DNA from: Dolomedes plantarius
Lineage: Eukaryota > Arthropoda > Arachnida > Araneae > Dolomedidae
NCBI GenBank assembly: GCA_907164885.2
Contig: OU015490.1
Coordinates: 205,175,161 to 205,239,160, forward strand
DNA length: 64,000 nt
Direction: 5' to 3'
Part shown: positions 12,075-22,176 of the stretch, piece after piece
How the letters are laid out: each line of letters opens with the position of its first letter
Position numbering within the stretch: position 1 is the first letter of the stretch
Position numbers and translations under genes: made by a program
Notes under the pieces: model-generated
What the model saw: the letters and a program-made list of their open reading frames with translations, nothing else
Database searches by the model: none
Told to the model about the DNA's origin: nothing

Positions 12075-12470
12075 GAAGAAACAAAAAAATACTCATGCAA
12101 GTCTTTTACAAGTCTTTTAAATATGCTTAAAACAGGCCATATTGTGTAGCTTCAATACATGCTTTAAGGTTTTGAGGATTCAGCCTTTCATTCGTGATTG
12201 GCAGCGATACGGCCAGTGTTATATCATATATCGCCCATCTGCTAAAAGAGTGTTACATCTCAAAATAGACATATTTTCAGGATGAGTTAAAGAAGATATA
12301 TGTCGAAATTTCATTTCTCGAATTTCATCTCTCGTTTTATTAATGCCTATGATAATTTTGGGAAACCTTATTGTTCGAATCCCTTCAGAAGGCAAAACTA
12401 TATACTATCAAAGATGTTTTCATTTTGAAAGCATGATTTTGAATTTTAATTACAAGATTTAACCCTCTTC
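12075..12470. repeat. Tandem duplication, copy 2 (empty site)
   Basis: Uninterrupted counterpart of 10173-12045. It contains an extra repeat of ATTTCATCTCTCG-type text at 12308-12335 and preserves the pre-insertion junction around 12405-12425. No coding potential. Confidence 0.85.
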
Positions 12471-13456
12471 TAGTAACCTCATTTTGTCAACATGGAATGA
12501 AAAGCTTCAGGAAATACTGTCTCATTTCTATGCTAATGCACAATCTATCTAAACTTTTCACAATACAATGAAAAAACCTTGATAACACCAACAACATGTT
12601 AGAAAAAATACAAATATATTTTCCAAATAAAATTTAATGATAATTTTTATTACAGGAACATCTTAATACGACAACATTAGGCACGGACAAAAATCTTATT
12701 TCCATTTTTCGTGCATGAGCAAGTTCCCCCTCTTAGTTGTAAGGGTTTTAAGCACCATTTAGGAGATTGTTGGTACTAGTCTTTTAACATCATTCGAGAT
12801 TGAAAAGCACTTCTTATAGAGCATAGTGGTGCAATTATATGAAAATCGAAAATTTCGGACATGTAACACTCTTTTAGCCGAGGTGCGACATGCCAAAAGT
12901 GAAATTCGAACCCACGTGCTCTGGACCGAATGCTCATGTTCTAGCCATTCTGCCATCCCCCGTATTTACATTGTTACTAAGTATGGAATATCTAGTATAG
13001 TTATGTATGTAGTCTAGTATGATATTTAGAAATAGGGATTACGCTTTCTTTGGTTTCTATTAAATATTAAATGATAATGTTACTGTTTTTGTACTGAAGT
13101 GATTGTATCAGTAACAAAAGATGTGACACCATTAAACGTAGAAATGGTTCAATTTTCATTTAGAATGTATCTGTGCAGGTTTCTTAATTTTGCGGATTAG
13201 ATAAAGACAGTTCAATTCTAGATTGCAGCGATATTTTCTTTCGTTTAGAAAATCTATGTAGAGCTCCGATTCAGTAAAATTAGAAAAATGTAAAAAAAAT
13301 GGGTTTAATGTTGCTAAAGGGTCAATTTGCATACTGTGTTCAGAAAAAAAATATTAAAAATGTCTAAGTGCCTTCAGAATAATTATAAATATAACTTAAA
13401 TATTTATTTTTATTTGTTTACTAATAATTAACTATTTAAAAAATAATAGAATTATT
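12471..13456. other. AT-rich intergenic sequence with one SINE head
   Basis: No gene found. The only recognisable object is the tRNA-like segment at 12878-12960; the rest is AT-rich with homopolymers. Confidence 0.5.
12878..12960 (-). repeat. tRNA-derived SINE head
   Basis: Read on the minus strand it begins GGGGGATGGCAGAATGGCTA (A box) and contains GGGTTCGAATTTC (B box) about 40 bases on. No convincing acceptor stem, so it is a SINE or tRNA relic, not a working tRNA. Confidence 0.6.
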
Positions 13457-13626
13457 AAAAAAATTAGAATATCTGGTCAACATGGCTCAAAAAATTAGAA
13501 TTTGCAACAATTTCCCTGTTGGTTTAGAGAACAGCTGCGGGAGTAATATGTACGGGACTATAAAATGTGTTCCGAGGAAAATGAAAAGTAGTTTGGCATT
13601 TGATTTTAGTTCAGTATTTACTGAAT

Positions 13627-14017
13627 ATGGGACGAAAGAGCAACTTATCTGAGGGTGTGAAATTTCGTATTGTGCACTTACACAAAGAAGGAAAAACCCA
13701 ATGTTTATAGCAAATGAAGTGAAATGTTCTCAAGCAAGTGTGAGTTGAGTTTTGAGAAAATATTGTAATAATAAGTGTTTTCAAAATAAACACTTTAAAA
13801 GTGGTCGAAAGCCAGTAACTTCAGCAATAGATGAAAGGCAATTGAAACAGATTGTGAAGAAACATCGCTTTCGAAGTATGAGATATTTACAGATAAAATG
13901 GAAAGAAATGGGTGTAAATGCCTCTAAATCTACAACATTACGATGACTTCACAAATTAGGTTTTAGATCAAGTGTGCCTAAGACAAAACCATTCTTATAA
14001 TCTAAGCAAATGGCTTC
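13627..14017 (+). pseudogene. Tc1-like transposase, N-terminal fragment
   Basis: Starts at an ATG (13627) with a helix-turn-helix typical of Tc1 transposases (SEGVKFRIVHLHKEGK). Stops and frameshifts appear from about 13707; the second domain reads FKSGRKPVTSAIDERQLKQI with a stop at 13944. It breaks at the LTR insertion and continues at 17001-17628. Confidence 0.8.
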
Positions 14018-14771
14018 TGTAATGGTCTTGTGTGATGCATACAGTGGTTAGTACCGTGGTCTAAGTTGTCAATTTGAGGTGAATTACCAATCATTAATTA
14101 TGCACTCACTATCTACTTGTTCGACCACGCTGTTCGTATCTGCGTTGTGTTTATGAAGAATGACAGATTATCTGATTGATAAATTACAGATGGATTTATT
14201 AAAAACATAACACTCATACACATTATTTAAATCAACACATTATATTTAGTATGTAAGTTTTACACTTAATTCATTTATGAACATTATTACACAATTCACT
14301 TTCTCGTATTCGTAAACCTTCTATGTTAATACTCTACTTTCAATTAGTTAGTTACGAGGTATTCCCTCTAAGAAACAATTATCAACTTTTGCTTAATACA
14401 TCTACTCATTATCATTATTCCTCAAAAGTTATCATCACAATTACATTAACCATTGACATAACACGTTCATACATTGATTATTTATTTAAGGGGTGAGCTA
14501 CCCATATAACCATTTTATAATATCAATTCATGTAACTCTTATACACTATCTATCATTATCTGAATCAAGGATGAGAGGCACACTTTATACACGTTAAATA
14601 TATATATATCAATTATAGACGGTACAATACCTTCATTGACGATTCTTTCCTATCTTTTGACCACGTGCCCACTACGAATGGCAATCACTGGTGGGTGGGG
14701 GTTTTCTGTGACATTCTGCACTCTCCTTCCGAAACTCGTTCCATTGTCCGTCTCGTTGGCTAGATGTTGTA

Positions 14772-16164
14772 CACTGCTGGATACTGTAAATGCAACACCT
14801 TGAAGGAAACATGCAAATAACATGAAATTTACAACATGCATTAGCGGAGATGAGATATGAAAATGATTAGAATTTCAGCGCAGACGCACATCACGCGCGC
14901 CTGTGGCGCCACTTCAAAGCGCTATTTAAGGCTTGGAGATTTCGACGAGTGTTTTTCTTGTGTTTTTTTTTTAAAAACGATCAATTATGCCTCGTCGAAA
15001 ACAGCGATCATCTTTTGATCAAGTATCCGAGTTCGACAGAGGAAGGATAGTGGCCTACCGAGATTGTGGATTACCTTTCGGGGAAATCGGTAGTCGTGTT
15101 GGACGAAACCAAACAACTGTAATGCGGATATGTGATCGTTGGATGCAGGAGGGTACGACGGACTGGCGGGTTCGATCGCATCCACCTCAGCGCACCACTT
15201 CACGTGATGACAGGCAAATTGTGCGCATGGCAGTGACGGATCGCTCAGTCACATCACCAACCATAGCACAGCACATGCAGTCTGTAACGCATCATCCAGT
15301 GTCTGCGCGTACCATTCGACGCCGTTTACAGCAGAGTGGTCTATCCGCAAGACGTCCATTGCTTTGTCTACCCTCTGACGCAGAACCACAGACGTCTCCG
15401 CCGCCAATGGTGCGATGACAGAAGGATGTGGACGGCAGAATGGAATGAAATTGTCTTTACTGACGAGTCACGCTTCTGTCTGCAACACCACGATGGTCGC
15501 ATTCGAGTCTGGAGACACCGTGAAGAGAGGATGCTGAACAGCTGCGTTATGCACCGCCACACTGGTCCTGCACGGGGTATTATGGTATGTGGCGGTATTG
15601 GATATTACTCTCGCACACCTCTAGTACGCATTGCCGGTACTTTAAACAGCCAGCGCTACATCTCCGAGGTGTTGGAGCCAGTTGTCCTTCCTTACCTTCA
15701 GGGCTTGCCCACAGCCATATTTGAACAGGATAATGCGCGACCACACGTGGCACGCATTGTCCAACAGTTCTTCGTGAATCGCCAGATTGAATTGCTTCCC
15801 TGGCCGCCTCGCTCTCCGGATCTTTCGCCGATAGAAAACATGTGGTTCATGGTTGTTCTACGATTGACCCAGATTCCATCCCCAGCTGCCACAGCAGATC
15901 AACTTTGGCAACGTGTGGAAACTGCTTGGTCTGCTGTACCCCAAGAACTCATCCAAAGTCTCTTTGAATCAATGCCGAGGCGTGTGGCAGCTTTCATCTC
16001 CAACAATGGCGGCTACTCTGGCTACTGATTTTGGCAGGAACCACACTTCACAGAAGTCTATAAATTTAATCATTTGATACTTGGTCAACATGTTATCTAC
16101 AAAATAAATTTTGTTGTGATATCTCTTGTCTTTCTTGGTGTTGCAATTTGGGTGGCCAGCAGTG
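14772..16164 (+). mobile_element. Tc1-like DD34E transposon, copy 2 (1393 bp)
   Basis: Same family as 10588-11995 but in opposite orientation. It begins CACTGCTGG and ends CCAGCAGTG, with TA at 14770-14771 and 16165-16166. It sits inside solo LTR A, which sits inside an older Tc1, so it is the youngest of the three-layer nest. Confidence 0.95.
14987..16028 (+). pseudogene. Tc1-like transposase with one frameshift
   Basis: Two overlapping frames (14987-15418 and 15336-16028) together cover the full transposase. Compared with the copy at 10724-11764, a single extra base lies at about 15374 (CCCTCTGACG against CCCTTGACG), truncating the protein after residue 143. The catalytic triad is otherwise intact: FTDESRF, QDNARPH and SPIENMW with DD34E spacing. 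This copy retains the aspartate missing from the other but is disabled by the frameshift. Confidence 0.92.
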
Positions 16165-17000
16165 TATCTCGCTAATAGCTCCTTGGGATGTGATGGCACT
16201 CCTCTCGTCTTGTTGTCGGTTCGGGGCTTATTCACAGGATTTCTGCTGGCTGGGGATTATTTTCGTCTTCCCTCGCTCTTTCACATTGACCATCATCTAG
16301 AGGGGTTTCTCTGCTTATTGTGGACTCGAGGCATTCGGGATAATAACTTCCCGTCATTCCCATCAATGGCTGTCTGGTTGCCGTCCACAGTACTAGTGCT
16401 CTCTGCATAAAAAATGTCTAACGCCGCTACTTCGCTGCCAGCTCGCGAGTCGTCATTTCATAATTCTCTAGCATGAATGAAATTTTTTCTTTCGTGTCTA
16501 TTTTTTTAGTCCACTACCTTCTTCCCCCCTTTCATTTTGGATCCGCTCATTCCTTCGTTTTCTTATTGGTCAGATATATTTTATTCCTATTCTATTGGGC
16601 TACTCATTTCTTTCCAGAATCTTCTTTTTCTCCACTTTCTCGTAGGTGGGGCCACTCGCCTCCCATCATCATTATTCCCATCTTCTCGAATATCATCTGT
16701 TTCCGATTTTCCACCACTTAGCCCAAACCATCACTATTCAATGCATTTTCCTCGTTAGTGTTCTTTCCCCTCTTCTTGTATCTTTCACACCTTCATCTGG
16801 TCTAAGCATACCCCACATTGTAAATTTCCTTTGGCGGTTTTTTTTTCATCCTTAATGGCACTTAAACATCCTGTTTCTTTTCTAAACTATGTCCACGTCC
16901 CTCGCTTATTTATCACTCGTCATTGCTTCTCTTAACTCGATCATTTCTTAATTGATTCCTTCATCTGTGCCTAATGTTGCGGTGCTTTTGAACCGTAACA

Positions 17001-17628
17001 GCTTCTAGAGTTAAATGGTGTAAACAAAGGCTATTTTGGGAAAAAGATGACTAGAAAAAGGTACTCTTCAGCAATGAAAGTATGTTTTGTGTCTCCCATG
17101 GGAATCAAGTTATACGTTTTTGGAGACTTAAACAAGAAGCTTTTGATAAAGATCATTTAAAACGTTCGGTTAAATTTGCGACCTCTGTCATGGTATGGGG
17201 CTGCATGACTGCAGAATGCCCAGGTAGGTTGTGTATTATTTACACAAAAGTCAATTCAGAAGTGTATCAAGAAATTCTTGAACACTTCATGATTCCTTCA
17301 TCTGAGGATCTTATGTGATGACGATTTCGTGTTTCAGAAAGATTCAGCTTCTTCCCACACTTCCAAATCGACAACTAAATGGCTCCAAGAGAAATAAATA
17401 AATGTACTCCTTTGGCCTGCGAATTTACCCGATCTAAACCCCATCGATAATTTGTGGAGAATTATGAAAAAACGACTTCAAGAAGTTGCACCAAGAGAAG
17501 ATCTTACTTCTAGTTTGTATAATATATGGGCGAATATTGATTAAAATATTTGTGAACCTTTAGTCAATAATATGCCAAACCGTTTAAGAGCTGTCATTAA
17601 AGCTAAGGGTGATACAACAAAGCACTGA
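17001..17628 (+). pseudogene. Tc1-like transposase, C-terminal fragment
   Basis: Continuation of the transposase broken at 14017. It reads SRVKWCKQRLFW, then FSNESMFC (first Asp replaced by Asn), VMVWGCM, FQKDSASSH (second Asp kept) and LPDLNPIDNLWR where Glu is expected but Asp is read. Stops or shifts occur near 17316 and 17392. The terminal TGA is at 17626-17628. It is clearly inactive. Confidence 0.82.
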
Positions 17629-17886
17629 TTAGCATGTAAAAACCCTTCGAGTTTAAATTGTGTACAATATATGTAAATTATTCTAATTGTTTTAACCATG
17701 TTACGAAGTATTCTAATATTTTGAGTTATTTTTCACTTGCTGTTTTAAATATATTTTATATTTCATTGTAAAATGTTCATATTTTTATAATCTACAAAAT
17801 ATGCAATTTATATTATGATAATTTATATTTGATATCATTGATTATTTATTTGATAAATTAAATTTGCAATTCCCTTGACTATATTT

Positions 17887-18322
17887 ATAGAGATTCTATG
17901 CTCACTTCTACCCAGACTTGGGTGTATATAATTTGAAGTGGCACTCTATTTGAATTATATACAAACACAATTTATACATGAAACAATGTTTATTGGATTC
18001 ATTGCACATATAATTGGCTTTTACAGCAATAAGCATGCGTACTACTTGTACGGTATGTAAATACAGCTTTTAAGGACAATATATTTTTATACTCACGAAC
18101 AGTAAGTCAAACCAGCAGTACTGCCACGTAAACTTCTGCCCCGTAAAGCACTAGCGCAGGATAACACCTTTTTCAACCTTAACAACAACTCCTTTTTTTC
18201 ATTAATGACGCTGCGTGGTATTTATACTAAGCGCGTATGCCAAAATTAGCATATCTGAAGCAGCTTCTTTAATTCACTCAAAAGTTCGATTCTTGTGAAT
18301 CGAATCTTGTGTATACCTTACA
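17887..18322 (-). repeat. 3' LTR of gag-only retrotransposon (436 bp)
   Basis: Matches 21045-21480 with only two substitutions noticed (near 18056 and 18140). The element is on the minus strand, so this is the downstream LTR. A TATTT duplication precedes it (17882-17886). The polypurine tract GAGGGAGGCCAG (minus strand, 18323-18334) abuts it. Confidence 0.95.
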
Positions 18323-18848
18323 CTGGCCTCCCTCGAAAAAAAAATTAGGTAACTGAGGTCTGAACGGCTTCAGTTAACTAATTGAAAACGCGTGCTGGTC
18401 TGACTTTTTACATAATGGGTGGCAAAGCCAAAAAACCTTCCACACGTTGTGTGGGGGAAAAACGCCACTACCATTTTACAAAACTAACCCCGAAGGGTCC
18501 AGGTGACACCATTACACAGTGGATTTGCAGAGTTGCGGATACTGGGCTGGCCAACTGCGCCCTAAAATATCTATTTTAATTAAAAGTGACAACACAATTG
18601 CACAGCATGACATTTCTTGACTGTATCTGCTCTCCCCCAATTTATAATGTACATGTGTTATGATTTGCGAAGTTAGTATGTTAGTTGTTTGTTATCTGTA
18701 GTTAGTATGTATTTTTTTTCACTACATGTCCCCTTCAAAAATTTATAAAACAATATGCCGTTTTTTTTTCAGGGGCTCACTCCTTCCCCTCAAAATGTTT
18801 ACACAGTATCTACAATGGGGAACTTCAAACCAATTTGGTTCGATTTTA

Positions 18849-20909
18849 TTAAAGGGTGGGAGTTAGAATAAGAAAGTTGATACAAGACTTGTTCCTCATG
18901 AATGCAGCAACTTCACTGCACCAGTTTGTCCAATCCGCTGAACCTCTCTTGATGGTCGCAGTCCTAGTAAAGGGGTTCGTTGACCGTGTGGGCATCCTTC
19001 GTGCAGCAGGTCGTAGGTCCTGAGGCGCTGGTCCGGCTTGACGATGGACAGGAGGTCTCTTGGGAGGAGGCCAACCTTGCTGGGCGGCTGATATCTTGCG
19101 TTCCCTGTACTTATGCAAAGGAGCTTTAAAATTGTCATTCTTCCTTTTCATAACCTTGTGTACCTTATGTGTGCCACGTTCATCCTTAGATGGAGGTTTT
19201 GTAGTGCACACTTTACTTTTCTTCGTACTTTTGCTTGTATCGGTATTAGATTTTAATGCAGATTCTATTTTTTGAAACTTATACGCCGCACCAACGTGTT
19301 TAGTAACTGGCTTTATCTCGCTGCTTGTGTCATGGTTTTCAACAACCTGACTCTGTTTTTCATATTTGTGCTTATACGACTTCTTGTTTACCGCCTTAAT
19401 TACTACAGTATTTGCAGTTTTAATGCTGGAACCTGAAGGCTCTTTTTCACGTTTTTTATCCCCCTTAACTTTAGTTTTATCCTCTTTTGACGAAAAAGTT
19501 TCTTTGAAACTTGCGACATCAGAATCGTTATCATTTAAATTCTTTAACACTGCTTCAGTTTTAGGAAGATTAAGATTTTCGTACTCGTGCGTTTTATTGC
19601 AAACTTTCTCTATAACTTCCGAAGCATCAGCTAAACTACCTACAGTATAACTCTGTGTCAACTTTTCATCCTGATTCTCAGTCTGGTTTTCATGTACTTT
19701 ATTTAAAACCATATTATCAACCTGGCCTACACAATCCCCATTCGGCTGGAAACTTGAAATAATATCATCACCTAGCAAGTTCCTACTATCGTTTAAAGAA
19801 TTTTTATTGTCGTCAACTAATAAGTATTCACTAACTTCCGTAACGCATACTTCGTCATCTACTAAATTTCCTTCATTAACAGATGTGTGAATATCATCTA
19901 AAATATCAGGTATAGCATCAATAATATCAGGTATAGCATTAATAATATCAGGTATAGCATTAATAGAAGTGTCCGATGATTTATTTTCTAAACCACTAGC
20001 ATTAGTATCGGCCCTATTTTCAGAAATTTGTACTGGAATTACCGCATTATTCCAGCTAGACTCACTTTCTTTATAAGCCACAAAAATACCATGACTTTCA
20101 CTATTCTCAAAATAATGATTACTGCTCGGACAAAATAATACATTTGACCAAACAGTTTCAACAGGTTGAACCATATCATGTGAATCAACTTGCCAGTGCA
20201 AGTAAGGTGCTTCCCTATTATTTTCTTTAAGTGGACTAATTTCATTATAACGCCGTGCGCTTCTATTATTTTGCCGGCGGTACTGCTTACGCTGCTGGTT
20301 TGAAACTCGCGAAAAATTTTGGCGCGGCTGTATAAAACTTCTCGTACCTGAATGACGGTGAGGGGTAGCGAAGAAATGTCTATTGTCATACTTAGCTAAA
20401 GCTTGAAGGAGGGTAACCTTGCTTGTAATTGTTTGATTATCTAAAAAATCTTGAACACTTGGCTTCAAACGTTGGATAACTATTTTTAAGATTACCGCTT
20501 CCGTTAACTCTTCTAAATATTCCTCACACTTGGAAATCTTTTCCATAGCAAAATCTAATGCAGACTGACCTTCACGTTGCCTTAGCGAATAAATTTCCGC
20601 TTCAATTTCACTTTGATTAAAGGTCTTTGGAAAAACACTAAGAAACTGTTGCTTGAATGACGAATAGTCAAAAATCAGATTACTGCTTTGCATACACGTG
20701 TACCACTGATATGCACTACCTCTTAAAGCGGCTAGAGCAATTTTAAGTTTATCCCCCTCTGGGGTGCATTGTTGCTGAAAGTAATGCTCAATTTTCTTTA
20801 GGAATTGGCTTGAGGGGCCGCCATTGAAGGTGGCTTCGAATGGCGCAATTTGCTGAACCATAATTACCCGAGGAAAATTTCCAGCAGGATTTTGTTCTAC
20901 AACACTCAT
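18849..20909 (-). CDS. Retrotransposon Gag-like protein, 686 aa
   Basis: The first 185 residues resemble the retrotrans_gag domain of Ty3/gypsy elements: FNGG, FLKKIEHYF, a helix with KIALAALRGSAYQWY, and a second helix ending LRQREGQSALDFA. The remainder is atypical: a long acidic Ser/Asn/Asp-rich region, a short tandem repeat (three or four NAIPDII-like units around residues 310-340, from a 24-bp minisatellite at 19900-19965), a Lys-rich segment and a basic Pro/Arg tail. No CCHC knuckle and no protease motif are visible. The final 80 codons overlap another open minus-strand frame (18896-19138), so a frameshift near the C-terminus cannot be excluded. The start ATG at 20907-20909 is the first in frame, about 135 bp after the 5' LTR. 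Confidence 0.85.
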   Translation of the reverse strand: MSVVEQNPAGNFPRVIMVQQIAPFEATFNGGPSSQFLKKIEHYFQQQCTPEGDKLKIALAALRGSAYQWYTCMQSSNLIFDYSSFKQQFLSVFPKTFNQSEIEAEIYSLRQREGQSALDFAMEKISKCEEYLEELTEAVILKIVIQRLKPSVQDFLDNQTITSKVTLLQALAKYDNRHFFATPHRHSGTRSFIQPRQNFSRVSNQQRKQYRRQNNRSARRYNEISPLKENNREAPYLHWQVDSHDMVQPVETVWSNVLFCPSSNHYFENSESHGIFVAYKESESSWNNAVIPVQISENRADTNASGLENKSSDTSINAIPDIINAIPDIIDAIPDILDDIHTSVNEGNLVDDEVCVTEVSEYLLVDDNKNSLNDSRNLLGDDIISSFQPNGDCVGQVDNMVLNKVHENQTENQDEKLTQSYTVGSLADASEVIEKVCNKTHEYENLNLPKTEAVLKNLNDNDSDVASFKETFSSKEDKTKVKGDKKREKEPSGSSIKTANTVVIKAVNKKSYKHKYEKQSQVVENHDTSSEIKPVTKHVGAAYKFQKIESALKSNTDTSKSTKKSKVCTTKPPSKDERGTHKVHKVMKRKNDNFKAPLHKYRERKISAAQQGWPPPKRPPVHRQAGPAPQDLRPAARRMPTRSTNPFTRTATIKRGSADWTNWCSEVAAFMRNKSCINFLILTPTL

Positions 20910-21032
20910 TTTTTAAATAGTATATAAGTACTTGCAACAATTTTATCAATATACGTACACAGTACACAGTTTTTAATTTCAATTATGTTCTTCGTTACAA
21001 ATTTAACGCTAACTACCAGGGTATATATATTT

Positions 21033-21044
21033 TCGGGCGCCAGT
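21033..21044 (-). promoter_or_regulatory. Primer-binding site, tRNA-Lys type
   Basis: Immediately inside the 5' LTR the minus strand reads TGGCGCCCGAA, complementary to the 3' end of lysine tRNAs used by several retroelements. The match is perfect for 11 bases and then degrades. Confidence 0.8.
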
Positions 21045-21480
21045 ATAGAGATTCTATGCTCACTTCTACCCAGACTTGGGTGTATATAATTTGAAGTGGC
21101 ACTCTATTTGAATTATATACAAACACAATTTATACATGAAACAATGTTTATTGGATTCATTGCACATATAATTGGCTTTTACAGCAATAAGCATGCGTAC
21201 TACTTGTACGGAATGTAAATACAGCTTTTAAGGACAATATATTTTTATACTCACGAACAGTAAGTCAAACCAGCAGTACTGCCACGTAAACTTCTGGCCC
21301 GTAAAGCACTAGCGCAGGATAACACCTTTTTCAACCTTAACAACAACTCCTTTTTTTCATTAATGACGCTGCGTGGTATTTATACTAAGCGCGTATGCCA
21401 AAATTAGCATATCTGAAGCAGCTTCTTTAATTCACTCAAAAGTTCGATTCTTGTGAATCGAATCTTGTGTATACCTTACA
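21045..21480 (-). repeat. 5' LTR of gag-only retrotransposon (436 bp)
   Basis: Upstream LTR in element orientation (minus strand starts TGTAAGG). Identical to 17887-18322 apart from two substitutions noticed. The TATTT duplication follows at 21481-21485. Confidence 0.95.
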
Positions 21481-21593
21481 TATTTTCTTTCATTATTTTA
21501 ATTTTTTTAATCGGAGCTGTATAAAGTGACTTTTAGATGAAAGGTGACATCCTTTGTGTTATTTTATTTAACTATTCTTCATTTTACTTTCAG

Positions 21594-21663
21594 AAGATGT
21601 ATATCCTCATCAATTTTACATATTCAACTCAGACATTTTCAAGGACGCTCTCTCATTATCTGG
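21594..21663 (+). other. Candidate internal exon of an unknown host gene
   Basis: A 70-nt segment lies between a good acceptor (TTTTACTTTCAG) and a strong donor (GG|GTAAGTG). All three plus frames are open, so the reading frame is not decided by the sequence; one frame reads DVYPHQFYIFNSD. It lies just beyond the LTR retrotransposon. It may belong with the candidate terminal exon at 28959, but no homology is recognised. Confidence 0.3.
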
Positions 21664-22176
21664 GTAAGTGAAACTCTGTATTCTAGATGCCATTTATGTC
21701 ATCAAGAGTTCGTAAACAGATGATCGTTTAATAGAATACTTTGTTATGGGTAGTGTTTGAATCGATTCCTTTGAGAGATTAATATCAATAATGGAAAGAG
21801 ATTTTTGAAATAGGTTTTTTTTCAGTACTTAAAAAATCAATAAGGAAATTTGTCTACAGAAATGAGTAAGGTAATCCAAACTTCAAGTAATGTCCAGATA
21901 GGTTTTCCTTCCAATATTCTTAAAATAATAAGTCAAATATAAAACTGCGTAATTGCATAATGGAGACTAAAAAACCTATATAAATCGAACTTACATTGTA
22001 GATCTTAGCAATTGTAATTACCCCGTGGGGTCATTAGACTGTGATCGTATAAAGTACAAATTGCGTCGAGTTGCGGCTAATTCGGTTTCAGCAATTGACT
22101 CAGAGAAGGGGTACAGCTCTCAACAAAACACACTTATAACATATATATATATATACAGTTTATTTACACAAATCTA

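Larger units (their letters stand above)
14018..17000. mobile_element. Solo LTR A (about 1.59 kb) carrying a nested Tc1
   Basis: The insertion begins TGTAATGG and ends CCGTAACA, the TG...CA layout of an LTR, and is flanked by a 5-bp duplication GCTTC (14013-14017, 17001-17005). Removing the nested Tc1 (14772-16164 plus one TA) leaves about 1588 bp with no gag or pol, so it is best read as a solo LTR left by LTR-LTR recombination. The segment 16480-16960 is strongly pyrimidine-rich. The same family appears at 22013-25164 and 36330-37952 (shared GCGTTGTGTTT, GGATGAGAGG and AACCGTRACA end). Confidence 0.75.
13457..17735 (+). mobile_element. Old Tc1-like element split by a nested solo LTR
   Basis: Left (13460-13510) and right (17675-17735) ends are imperfect inverted repeats sharing ATTAGAATA, AACATGG and a second ATTAGAAT block. 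Transposase sequence breaks off at 14012 and resumes at 17006, exactly at a GCTTC duplication marking the inserted LTR (14018-17000). Without the insert the element is about 1.3 kb, normal for this group. Outer boundaries are approximate. Confidence 0.8.
17887..21480 (-). mobile_element. Young gag-only LTR retrotransposon
   Basis: Two 436-bp LTRs in direct orientation, about 99.5% identical, enclose 2.72 kb. Both sides carry TATTT (17882-17886, 21481-21485). The 5' LTR is followed on the minus strand by A-C-TGGCGCCCGAA, matching the 3' end of a tRNA-Lys-type primer; a polypurine tract lies beside the 3' LTR. All cis signals for reverse transcription are therefore present, but the only long gene is gag-like; protease, reverse transcriptase, RNase H and integrase are absent. 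It would need enzymes from an autonomous relative. Confidence 0.92.

Noticed and set aside
16126..16855. Overlapping hydrophobic open frames suggestive of membrane proteins
   Set aside because: They come from the pyrimidine-rich part of a solo LTR, which gives Phe/Leu/Ser-rich translations in every frame.
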